Source: Bacillota bacterium (GTDB lineage: Bacteria > Bacillota > Clostridia > Lachnospirales > Lachnospiraceae). Taken from it: 64,000 bases of DNA. Positions within the stretch are counted from its first letter, which is position 1; the number at the start of each line of letters is the position of its first letter. The stretch is taken from contig JAEZNB010000053.1 in NCBI GenBank assembly GCA_023441965.1, positions 10,863-74,862 of the forward strand, written 5' to 3'. Below the pieces are notes generated by a model. It made no database searches and was not told the DNA's origin. It saw only the letters and a list, made by a program, of their open reading frames with translations. Of this stretch, positions 50,472 to 58,356 are shown in pieces. Position numbers and translations under genes: made by a program.

Positions 50472-50843
50472 ATGAAAACTCTTGAAGAGCTTAAGGCGAT
50501 CAGGGAAATGATGCAGGGCCAGATGGGTCTCCGCAATGAGAGCCATAATCAGACACGTATCGTTGTCGGTATGGCAACCTGCGGTATTGCAAGCGGTGCC
50601 AGACCGGTTCTTAACGCCCTTTCCGATGCGGTACAGTCAAAAGGCCTGACCGACGTGGCAGTCGTTCAGACAGGATGCATCGGTCTGTGCCAGTATGAGC
50701 CGATCGTTGAAGTATTAGAACCGGGTAAGGAAAAAGTAACCTATGTGAAAATGACAGCGGAAAAGGCCCTCGAAGTATTAGAGCAGCATATCATCCGTGG
50801 TCAGATCGTGAAAAAATATACCATTGCCGAGGCAATCGGTTAA
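50472..50843 (+). CDS. 2Fe-2S ferredoxin-like subunit (HydD/HndB type)
   Basis: 123 residues from the ATG at 50472, preceded by AGGAGGG; an in-frame upstream ATG at 50391 overlaps the previous gene and is not supported. The ligands lie in GMATCGIASGARP and QTGCIGLCQYEP, the thioredoxin-like ferredoxin pattern. Proteins of this kind accompany HydABC/Hnd complexes and add an Fe-S cluster to the electron path. Confidence 0.88.
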   Translation: MKTLEELKAIREMMQGQMGLRNESHNQTRIVVGMATCGIASGARPVLNALSDAVQSKGLTDVAVVQTGCIGLCQYEPIVEVLEPGKEKVTYVKMTAEKALEVLEQHIIRGQIVKKYTIAEAIG

Positions 50844-50861
50844 TCCAAAGGAGGTCACATT

Positions 50862-52649
50862 ATGTATCGTTCACACGTATTGGTTTGTGGTGGAACCGGG
50901 TGTACTTCCTCAGGAACCCCCAAAATCTTAGAAGCACTGCAGACTGAACTGGAGAAAGCAGGCTTAAAGGAAGAAGTGGCTGTTGTTCAGACCGGCTGTC
51001 ACGGACTTTGTGCCTTAGGTCCGATTATGGTTATTTATCCCGAAGCCACCTTCTATGCATTGATCAAGCCGGAGGATGTTCCGGAGATCGTTAACGAGCA
51101 TCTGTTGAAGGGCCGTATCGTAACCCGTCTTGTATATAAGGAAGAGGACAAGGAAGGCTCTACCAAGTCCTTAAATGATACTGATTTCTATAAGAAGCAG
51201 CACAGAATAGCTCTTCGTAACTGCGGTGTCATCAATCCCGAAAATATTGATGAGTATATCGCAACCAGCGGCTATGAGGCTCTCGGCAAGGTTCTTACCG
51301 AGTACACTCCCGACCAGGTAATCCAGACCATTCTGGACAGCGGTCTTCGTGGCCGTGGAGGCGGCGGCTTCCCCACCGGTATGAAGTGGAAGCTGGCCAA
51401 GGGCAATGATGCCGATCAGAAGTATGTCTGCTGTAATGCGGATGAAGGCGATCCCGGTGCTTTCATGGACCGTTCCGTCTTAGAGGGAGATCCGCATGTG
51501 GTACTTGAGGCCATGGCAATCGCCGGTTATGCAATCGGTGCTTCCCAGGGTTATATCTATGTTCGTGCAGAATACCCGATCGCAGTAGAGCGTCTTAAGA
51601 TCGCAATCGCTCAGGCCAGAGAATACGGCCTGCTCGGTAAGAATATATTCGGAACTGACTTTAGCTTTGATATCGACTTAAGACTTGGTGCCGGCGCCTT
51701 CGTATGCGGTGAGGAAACAGCTCTTATGACCTCCATCGAAGGAAACCGTGGCGAACCCCGCCCGCGTCCTCCGTTCCCCGCACAGAAGGGTCTATTCCAG
51801 AAGCCTACCATCTTAAACAATGTTGAGACCTATGCAAATATTCCTCAGATTATTTTACACGGAGCCGAGTGGTTTGCTTCCATGGGTACCGAAAAGTCCA
51901 AGGGAACCAAGGTTTTTGCTCTCGGCGGTAAGATCAAGAATACCGGTCTTGTAGAGATCCCGATGGGTACCACCCTCCGTGAGGTTATTGAGGATATCGG
52001 CGGTGGCATCCCCAACGGCAAGAAATTTAAGGCTGCCCAGACCGGTGGTCCCTCCGGTGGCTGTATCCCCGCTGAACATTATGATATCCCCATTGACTAC
52101 GATAACCTGATTAGAATCGGTTCCATGATGGGCTCCGGCGGTCTGATCGTTATGGATGAGGATAACTGTATGGTGGATATCGCAAAGTTCTTCCTGGAAT
52201 TCACCGTTGACGAGTCCTGTGGCAAATGTACCCCTTGCCGTATCGGAACCAAGCGCCTGTACGAGATTTTAGACAAGATCACTCAGGGTAACGGTACTCC
52301 TGAGGACCTGGATCGTCTGGAGGAGCTTTGCCTCTACATCAAGGAGAATGCTCTCTGCGGACTTGGACAGACAGCTCCCAACCCGGTATTATCCACTCTG
52401 AATTACTTCAAGGATGAGTATATCGCCCATGTAATTGACAAGAAGTGTCCTGCCGGTGTATGTAAGTCCCTTCTGTCCTATGTGATTGATGCTGATAAAT
52501 GTAAAGGCTGTACCTTATGTGCCCGCGTATGTCCGAACAATGCCATTCAGGGCAAGGTTAAGGAAGCCCATATCATCGACCAGAGTAAGTGTATCAAGTG
52601 CGGTGCCTGCATGGAGAAATGCCGCTTTGGTGCCATCTCTAAGAGATAA
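50862..52649 (+). CDS. hydB: Electron-bifurcating hydrogenase subunit HydB (NuoF-like)
   Basis: 595 residues. N-terminal 2Fe-2S thioredoxin-like domain (CGGTGCTSSGT, TGCHGLCALGP). NuoF core with FMN/NADH binding GLRGRGGGGFPTGMKW and CNADEGDPGAFMDRSVLEGD. A 4Fe-4S site, ESCGKCTPCRIGT, and a C-terminal two-cluster ferredoxin (CKGCTLCARVCPNNAI, CIKCGACMEKCRFGAI) follow. This subunit carries the FMN at which electron bifurcation occurs. Confidence 0.95.
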   Translation: MYRSHVLVCGGTGCTSSGTPKILEALQTELEKAGLKEEVAVVQTGCHGLCALGPIMVIYPEATFYALIKPEDVPEIVNEHLLKGRIVTRLVYKEEDKEGSTKSLNDTDFYKKQHRIALRNCGVINPENIDEYIATSGYEALGKVLTEYTPDQVIQTILDSGLRGRGGGGFPTGMKWKLAKGNDADQKYVCCNADEGDPGAFMDRSVLEGDPHVVLEAMAIAGYAIGASQGYIYVRAEYPIAVERLKIAIAQAREYGLLGKNIFGTDFSFDIDLRLGAGAFVCGEETALMTSIEGNRGEPRPRPPFPAQKGLFQKPTILNNVETYANIPQIILHGAEWFASMGTEKSKGTKVFALGGKIKNTGLVEIPMGTTLREVIEDIGGGIPNGKKFKAAQTGGPSGGCIPAEHYDIPIDYDNLIRIGSMMGSGGLIVMDEDNCMVDIAKFFLEFTVDESCGKCTPCRIGTKRLYEILDKITQGNGTPEDLDRLEELCLYIKENALCGLGQTAPNPVLSTLNYFKDEYIAHVIDKKCPAGVCKSLLSYVIDADKCKGCTLCARVCPNNAIQGKVKEAHIIDQSKCIKCGACMEKCRFGAISKR

Positions 52650-52660
52650 AGGAGGAAACT

Positions 52661-54409
52661 ATGGAAACGGTAAATATCAAAATAAATGGTATGTCACTCG
52701 AAGTACCGAAGGGTTCCACTATTTTAGAGGCGGCCAAAATGGCTCACATCGATATTCCTACCTTATGTTATCTGAAGGAAATCAATGAAATCGGCGCTTG
52801 CCGTATCTGTGTCGTTGAAGTGAAGGGTGCCAAAAGCCTCGTTGCCTCCTGTATGTATCCCGTAGCAGACGGTATGGAGATCAGAACCAATTCTCCTAAG
52901 GTATTGGAATCCAGAAAGCAGACCCTGGAGCTGATCCTCTCCGACCATGACAGAAAGTGTCTGTCCTGCGTCAGAAGCGGAAAATGTGAGCTTCAGAAGC
53001 TTTGCAATGATCTGATGGTATCCGACGAGCGGATCTTCGAGGGAGATCGGAATCAGTATGAATTAGATCTGACTTCCCCCCACATGGTTCGTGATAATAA
53101 CAAATGTATTCTCTGCAGACGCTGTGCTGCAGTATGTGACAGAGTGCAGGGCATCGGCGTAATCGGCGCCAACGAGCGTGGCTTTGATACCACAATCGCC
53201 TGCGCCTTTGATATGGGTCTGGGCGAGACCAGCTGTGTTTCCTGCGGACAGTGTATCGCAGTCTGTCCGACCGGAGCTCTTGCTGAAAAGGATTATACGA
53301 GAGAGGTTTTCGCTGCTTTAAATGATCCCGAGAAATACGTGGTTGTTCAGACAGCACCTGCTGTACGTGCTGCTCTTGGTGAAGAATTCGGTTATCCGAT
53401 CGGCACCAATGTTCAGGGTAAGATGGTTGCAGCACTCCGTCGCCTGGGCTTTGATAAGGTATTTGACACCGACTTTGCTGCCGACCTCACCATCATGGAG
53501 GAAGCAACCGAATTCCTGGGCAGAGTACAGAATGGCGGCGTACTTCCGCTGATCACCTCCTGTTCCCCCGGTTGGATCAAATTCTGTGAACACTATTATC
53601 CCGATATGCTGGATAATCTGTCCAGCTGTAAGTCTCCTCAGCAGATGTTCGGTGCAATCACCAAGACCTATTATGCCGAGAAGATGGGACTTGATCCCGA
53701 GAAGATCGTAATGGTCAGCGTAATGCCTTGTACGGCTAAGAAGTTCGAAATCGGCAGAGAGGATCAGAATGCAGCGGGCGTTCCCGATGTTGATATTTCC
53801 ATCACTACCAGAGAGCTTGCCAGAATGATCGAGCGTGTTGGCCTAAACTTTGCTTCCCTTCCGGATGAAGAGTTTGACAATCCTCTCGGTGAATCCACCG
53901 GTGCCGCAGTCATCTTCGGTGCTACCGGCGGTGTTATGGAAGCTGCTCTTCGTACCGCAGTTGAGACCCTTACCGGTGAGGAGCTTGCTAATCTTGACTT
54001 TGCTGAGGTAAGAGGTACCAAGGGCGTGAAGGAAGCAACCTATCACGTAGCCGGTATGGATATCAATGTAGCAGTTGCTTCCGGCTTATCCAATGCCAGA
54101 AAGGTACTTGACGCTGTAAAGTCCGGCGAAGCAAATTACCACTTTATCGAGATCATGGGTTGCCCCGGCGGTTGTGTCAATGGTGGCGGTCAGCCGATAC
54201 AGCCTGCTACCGTAAGGAATTTCACAGATCTCCGCGCAGAGCGTGCGAAGGCTCTCTATGCTCAGGATGCTGCTATGCCGATCCGCAAGTCCCATGAGAA
54301 TCCTTCCATCAAGAAGCTCTATGAGGAATATCTTGAGAAGCCCGGCAGCCATAAGGCACATCATCTTCTGCATACGACTTATGTGAAGAGAGCAATCAAT
54401 CAGCTGTAA
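52661..54409 (+). CDS. hydA: [FeFe] hydrogenase catalytic subunit HydA
   Basis: 582 residues. An N-terminal 2Fe-2S domain (CRICVVEVKG), a His-ligated cluster (HDRKCLSCVRSGKCELQKL) and two ferredoxin clusters (CILCRRCAAVCDRVQ, CVSCGQCIAVCPTGAL) lead to the H-cluster motifs TSCSPGWIKF (L1), MPCTAKKFE (L2) and GCPGGCVNGGGQP (L3), all intact. A small-subunit-like tail ends KKLYEEYLEKPGSHKAHHLL. It makes H2 in the bifurcating complex. Maturases HydE, HydF and HydG are not in this window. Confidence 0.96.
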   Translation: METVNIKINGMSLEVPKGSTILEAAKMAHIDIPTLCYLKEINEIGACRICVVEVKGAKSLVASCMYPVADGMEIRTNSPKVLESRKQTLELILSDHDRKCLSCVRSGKCELQKLCNDLMVSDERIFEGDRNQYELDLTSPHMVRDNNKCILCRRCAAVCDRVQGIGVIGANERGFDTTIACAFDMGLGETSCVSCGQCIAVCPTGALAEKDYTREVFAALNDPEKYVVVQTAPAVRAALGEEFGYPIGTNVQGKMVAALRRLGFDKVFDTDFAADLTIMEEATEFLGRVQNGGVLPLITSCSPGWIKFCEHYYPDMLDNLSSCKSPQQMFGAITKTYYAEKMGLDPEKIVMVSVMPCTAKKFEIGREDQNAAGVPDVDISITTRELARMIERVGLNFASLPDEEFDNPLGESTGAAVIFGATGGVMEAALRTAVETLTGEELANLDFAEVRGTKGVKEATYHVAGMDINVAVASGLSNARKVLDAVKSGEANYHFIEIMGCPGGCVNGGGQPIQPATVRNFTDLRAERAKALYAQDAAMPIRKSHENPSIKKLYEEYLEKPGSHKAHHLLHTTYVKRAINQL

Positions 54410-54456
54410 TACTTTCGCTGATTAAGCTGCTGATATCAGAAATTCATCTATAAAGC

Positions 54457-54506
54457 CCCCGGTCATCTGACACCCCCCTTGGGTGGTTAAGAGACCGGGG
54501 TTTTTT
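54457..54506 (+). terminator. Terminator of the hyd operon
   Basis: CCCCGGTC (54457-54464) and GACCGGGG (54493-54500) enclose a smaller CACCCC/GGGTGG hairpin; TTTTTT follows. Confidence 0.9.
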
Positions 54507-54566
54507 ATGCTTAAATTAGTGTTTTAATAAATGACACTCCGCGTCTGTCCTTTCCTTCCTGTTCTA

Positions 54567-54595
54567 TTGACATTTACCATTTATTTTCCTATACT
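54567..54595 (+). promoter_or_regulatory. Promoter of the DUF1874-like gene
   Basis: TTGACA (54567-54572), 17 bases, TATACT (54590-54595). A strong promoter for a single small gene. Confidence 0.75.
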
Positions 54596-54658
54596 TAAAT
54601 TACAACATCAATCGTGACCTAAGTTTATCAGATAGGTTATTGGAAGGAGTGGTCTATT

Positions 54659-55039
54659 ATGGAGAGAAAACCGAGTAATCCATTACTGCTGCTAGATAAC
54701 AGCAACATGAATACCCTTTTTAACGAGGGCGAATACAAATGTACCAATATGACCTTTGAGGAAGCCAGAGAAATCATTGGAATGTATGACAAGGATGAGA
54801 TTATTCTATGCTTTAACCACCCGGATACCTACGACATTATTTTCAATTACATCGGTGTTCCGAAGAAGGACTATGTCTTTAAGCAGATCAGGAATATGAG
54901 AGTAAATCAGGACGGCATCATCTTTAAGCTCTATACCACTCCCTCAGAGACACAGCCGGTCATTCATGTAGACGGAGTAGAAGCCAAGAAGATACAGAAT
55001 ATTTATGTTTATTGTGTACATATCATGAGAATCAAGTAG
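54659..55039 (+). CDS. Small protein resembling DUF1874 (STIV B116 / ring-nuclease fold), tentative
   Basis: 126 residues. The order of elements is like the B116 family: an N-terminal LLLLDNSNMNTLFNEGEY strand, MTFEEAREII, then CFNHPDTYDIIFNYIGVP, where His and Thr fall at the places of GHxST in that family, and RVNQDGIIFKLYTTP as the late strands. Some DUF1874 proteins (AcrIII-1, Crn2) degrade cyclic tetra-adenylate; others such as YddF have no known role. The catalytic Glu was not placed. It is monocistronic, with a strong promoter and terminator. No type III CRISPR system is present here. Confidence 0.7.
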   Translation: MERKPSNPLLLLDNSNMNTLFNEGEYKCTNMTFEEAREIIGMYDKDEIILCFNHPDTYDIIFNYIGVPKKDYVFKQIRNMRVNQDGIIFKLYTTPSETQPVIHVDGVEAKKIQNIYVYCVHIMRIK

Positions 55040-55123
55040 CATAAGCCTTATGCCCCTATGACACAGGCCGTAATGTCATAAAGACGACAAATACGCTACA
55101 TGCTTTAATACCTATAATACAAG

Positions 55124-55156
55124 AAACGCCCCGGGGGGAGGGGCGTTTCTTTTTAT
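55124..55156 (+). terminator. Terminator
   Basis: AAACGCCCC (55124-55132) and GGGGCGTTT (55140-55148) around a 7-base loop, followed by CTTTTTATT. Confidence 0.9.
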
Positions 55157-55235
55157 TGGGGGAGCAAAAAATATAAAGAAGAGGACTGCCATACAGTTCT
55201 GTCTGTTCATGTCAGTCCCCGGGGTCAGCTAAAAA

Positions 55236-55781
55236 TTATTTACCAAAATATCTTTCAAGTAGTCCCTGGAAGGCCTTGCCGTGTCTTGCTTCGTCCTTGG
55301 CCATCTCGTGAACCGTATCATGGATCGCATCCAGATTAGCTGCCTTAGCGCGGGTAGCAAGATCCTTCTTACCCATGCAGGCGCCGTTCTCTGCATCTAC
55401 TCTTAACTGCAGGTTCTTCTTCGTACTGTCGGTTACCACTTCACCGAGCAGCTCTGCAAACTTGGCTGCATGCTCTGCTTCTTCCCAGGCAGCCTTCTCA
55501 TAATACATACCAATTTCAGGATACCCTTCTCTGTGGGCCACTCTGGCCATCGCCAGATACATTCCGACTTCTGTGCATTCACCCATGTAATTATCCCGAA
55601 GATCCTTAATAATGTCTTCACTTACGCCCTGAGCTACGCCTACAACATGCTCATCTGCCCAGAATAATCCTTCAGACTTCTCTGCGAATTTCTCCTTACG
55701 AGCTTTACAGATCGGACAGGCATCCGGTGCACTGTCTCCTTCGTGTACATAACCACATACCTGACAAACAAACTTCTTCAT
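55236..55781 (-). CDS. Reverse rubrerythrin (rubredoxin domain first)
   Basis: 181 residues. The N-terminal rubredoxin FVCQVCGYVHEGDSAPDACPICKA holds the iron as two CxxC pairs; the ferritin-like di-iron domain follows with NYMGECTEVGMYLAMA, EEAEHAAKF, ENGAC and KDEARHGKAF providing Glu/His ligands. This order is reversed relative to classical rubrerythrin and is typical of clostridial peroxide reductases. AAAAAGGAG precedes the start. A PerR-like palindrome lies upstream. Confidence 0.93.
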   Translation of the reverse strand: MKKFVCQVCGYVHEGDSAPDACPICKARKEKFAEKSEGLFWADEHVVGVAQGVSEDIIKDLRDNYMGECTEVGMYLAMARVAHREGYPEIGMYYEKAAWEEAEHAAKFAELLGEVVTDSTKKNLQLRVDAENGACMGKKDLATRAKAANLDAIHDTVHEMAKDEARHGKAFQGLLERYFGK

Positions 55782-55813
55782 GTTAGATCTCCTTTTTAAT
55801 ATGTAATTATATA

Positions 55814-55830
55814 ATAACAGTAACTGTTAT
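55814..55830. promoter_or_regulatory. PerR-type palindrome upstream of rubrerythrin
   Basis: ATAACAGTAACTGTTAT is an 8-1-8 palindrome 33 bases before the rubrerythrin ATG. It has the size and AT-rich symmetry of Fur/PerR boxes, and perR is the next gene upstream. Confidence 0.55.
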
Positions 55831-55991
55831 CGTTATTTATATAATAATACATATATGAACAATTGTCAATCACTTTTTTTACATTTTTTCATGAAAAAGG
55901 CTGACTTACCATATCTATGAAACCTGCTCCGATTCCCGATAGAAATGATAACACAGCCTTTTCTGTTATGAACGCTTCATTATGACAGCTC

Positions 55992-56375
55992 TTACTTTTT
56001 ACACTGAGGACATGCCCCATGGAAGAAGGTAACATGACCGTCAACCCGTCCCTCAAAGCCGGAATTGGCAATCACATTGATATGCTCAATGGACTTCATA
56101 TCCAGATCAATCACCTTACCGCATTCGTTGCAGATAAAATGGTAATGAAGTGATGCATTCCCATCAAACCTGTCACTCCCGTCCCGGCAATTGATTTTAA
56201 TGATTTCACCCTGTTCCGCCAGCAGGTTTAGGTTCCGGTATACTGTACCCAGACTGATATTCGGATAGATATTACGTATATTCATATAAACCATATCCGC
56301 AGTCGGGTGCTCTTTGGTATGAGCCAGGTATTCCTTGATCGCTTCACGCTGACGGCTATACTTTGTCGCTGCCAT
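55992..56375 (-). CDS. perR: Fur-family peroxide regulator PerR
   Basis: 127 residues from the ATG at 56375 (MAATKYSRQREAIKEYLA), with GAGGAG 8 bases upstream. The winged helix is HPTADMVYMNIRNIYPNISL with GTVYRNLNLLAEQGEI. Regulatory-metal ligands fit DGNASLHYHF and HINVI, and two zinc CxxC pairs are CNECGK and CPQCKK. PerR represses peroxide defence until its iron site is oxidised. It is adjacent to rubrerythrin, and both have palindromes upstream. Confidence 0.9.
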   Translation of the reverse strand: MAATKYSRQREAIKEYLAHTKEHPTADMVYMNIRNIYPNISLGTVYRNLNLLAEQGEIIKINCRDGSDRFDGNASLHYHFICNECGKVIDLDMKSIEHINVIANSGFEGRVDGHVTFFHGACPQCKK

Positions 56376-56410
56376 ACATTCACTCCTCATTCAGATCTAT
56401 GATATAAAGA

Positions 56411-56433
56411 ATAATAATAGTAATTATTATTAT
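56411..56433. promoter_or_regulatory. PerR-type palindrome upstream of perR
   Basis: The 23-base stretch starting ATAATAATAG and ending ATTATTATTAT is an inverted repeat with mismatches only at the centre. It lies 36 bases before the perR ATG and fits autoregulation. Confidence 0.6.
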
Positions 56434-56511
56434 ATGACAGTAAGAAGCCTATGTCAAGAAGACCTTCAGGCCCGGCTCTGCCCTGTAGTCCTTATTTCCT
56501 ATGCAATCTGT

Positions 56512-58104
56512 TTATTTTCTGTTTGCCGGTTCGATGTTTATGCTCTTTCCCTTGATTTTCGCCGTTTTCATCGTCTGAATGACCTCTGCTGCATACTCTC
56601 TCGGAACCTCGACAAAGGTGTATTTATCATACATGTCGATGGAACCGATCAGCTTACCCGGCATACCGGTCTCTCCTGCTATGGCACCAAGAATATCTCC
56701 CGGCCGTACATTCTGTTTTTTCCCCAGATTGACAAATAAGCGGACCATGCCTGCCTCTGCTCCTGTATCTCCAAAGTCCGAATACCCCTTCTCTTCCTCA
56801 TCCCTGCCACAATCATCACCCATGGCAAGCTTGAGGAAGGCTGCTGCCAGCTCCAGAGAGGTATACTCCTCCTCATTCACCCTGTCCTCAATCAAGGCGA
56901 TCATCTTGGTCAGATCCTCATCCATAACGATATTATGGATCTTATCCAAAATCTTTTCTGCCTTCACTGCCGTAACATCATTGACCGAAGGAATGGGCTG
57001 CAGCTTAATCTTGGTTTTGCAGTAGCGCTGAATGTCTCTGAGCTTAAAGACCTCTCTGCCTACCACCAGGGTGAAGGCTCTGCCCTCCCTGCCTGCCCGG
57101 CCTGTACGTCCGATCCTATGCACATAGTATTCATCATCCTGCGGAACATCATAATTAAATACCGCCTCAACATCATCCACATCAATCCCTCTGGCTGCTA
57201 CATCCGTAGCCACCAGAATTTCGGTCTTACCATTGCGGAAGCTGTTCATAACACGGTCTCTCTGTACCTGCTTTAAATCTCCGTGAAGGGCCTCTGCAAA
57301 ATACCCTCTGCCCTGGAGATTGGCAGTCAGCTCATCCACCTGCTTCTTCGTATTACAGAAGACAAGGGACAGCTTCGGGTTATACATATCCAGCAGCCTG
57401 GACAGTACCTCCTCCTTATTCTTCGGACTGACCTCATAATAATACTGTTCAATCTTGGGAACCGTCAGCTCCTTCTTTACGACCCGGATCATCTCAGCAT
57501 TCTTCTGATAGGTACGGGCGATTTCCAGAATCGGTCCGGGCATCGTCGCAGAGAAAAGTACGGTCTGACGTTCTGTGGGAGCATCCTTCAAAATCGTCTC
57601 GATATCCTCACGGAAGCCCATATTCAGCATCTCATCCGCTTCATCCAGAACCACCATCTTTAAGTTGTCAAAGCGAATTGTCCTTCTTCTCATGTGGTCC
57701 ATTACCCGGCCCGGTGTACCGATGATAACCTGTACTCCTCCCTTCAGGGACCGAATCTGCTTGGAGATTTCCTGCCCTCCATATACGGGCAGTATCTTAA
57801 TTCCATGCAGGAATAAAGCCAGTTTGCGGAACTCCTCCGCCACCTGAATCGCCAGCTCTCTGGTGGGGCATAATACGAGTGCCTGCAGGCTTCTGTCCTT
57901 TGGGTTCACCAGCTGCAGAAGCGGTATACCAAAGGCTGCCGTCTTACCGGTTCCTGTCTGTGCCTGTCCAACTATATCCTTACCCTCCATAATGGCAGGG
58001 ATTGCTTTCGCCTGAATGGGTGACATTTCTTCAAAGCCCATCTCCTCCACTGCCCGAAGAATCTGGGGATTTAATTCCATTTCAGTAAATTTGTTTGTTT
58101 CCAT
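56512..58104 (-). CDS. DEAD-box RNA helicase (DeaD/CshA type, DbpA-like RNA-binding end)
   Basis: 530 residues from the ATG at 58104 (METNKFTEMELNPQILRAVE), preceded by GAAAGGAAATAAGG; the open frame further upstream is leader sequence. Helicase motifs: AQTGTGKT, PTRELAIQ, VLDEADEMLN, SAT, HRIGRTGRAGREG. The C-terminal 75 residues (GDILGAIAGETGMPGKLIGS) are a DbpA-type RRM. It remodels RNA during ribosome assembly or cold adaptation. A long leader with a terminator-like hairpin precedes it. Confidence 0.93.
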   Translation of the reverse strand: METNKFTEMELNPQILRAVEEMGFEEMSPIQAKAIPAIMEGKDIVGQAQTGTGKTAAFGIPLLQLVNPKDRSLQALVLCPTRELAIQVAEEFRKLALFLHGIKILPVYGGQEISKQIRSLKGGVQVIIGTPGRVMDHMRRRTIRFDNLKMVVLDEADEMLNMGFREDIETILKDAPTERQTVLFSATMPGPILEIARTYQKNAEMIRVVKKELTVPKIEQYYYEVSPKNKEEVLSRLLDMYNPKLSLVFCNTKKQVDELTANLQGRGYFAEALHGDLKQVQRDRVMNSFRNGKTEILVATDVAARGIDVDDVEAVFNYDVPQDDEYYVHRIGRTGRAGREGRAFTLVVGREVFKLRDIQRYCKTKIKLQPIPSVNDVTAVKAEKILDKIHNIVMDEDLTKMIALIEDRVNEEEYTSLELAAAFLKLAMGDDCGRDEEEKGYSDFGDTGAEAGMVRLFVNLGKKQNVRPGDILGAIAGETGMPGKLIGSIDMYDKYTFVEVPREYAAEVIQTMKTAKIKGKSINIEPANRK

Positions 58105-58224
58105 CCTTATTTCCTTTCTCATATTGATTCCTATATCATTTGTGTATATATTTCCCAAAACCATAGTTCCTATGTATCTGATCGGGAAACCATCCGTAGC
58201 CATATAACGCCTACACGTAAGCGT

Positions 58225-58256
58225 AAAACAGCTCCTGGTCTGCCTGGACCAAGAGC
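58225..58256 (-). promoter_or_regulatory. Terminator-like hairpin in the helicase leader
   Basis: On the minus strand GCTCTTGGTCC and GACCAGGAGC form a hairpin at 58256-58231, followed by TGTTTTACG. It lies 120 bases before the helicase start and 100 bases after the YgiQ stop. It could end the YgiQ transcript or act as an attenuator of the helicase gene. Confidence 0.5.
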
Positions 58257-58356
58257 CGATTAGTCTAAGTATCTCGATATTTGAAACAGATGCCTTGCGT
58301 AGTATATCATCTTCTCTAAATCTTGTCAATAAAAACAATCCGCTTATTTACAACCC

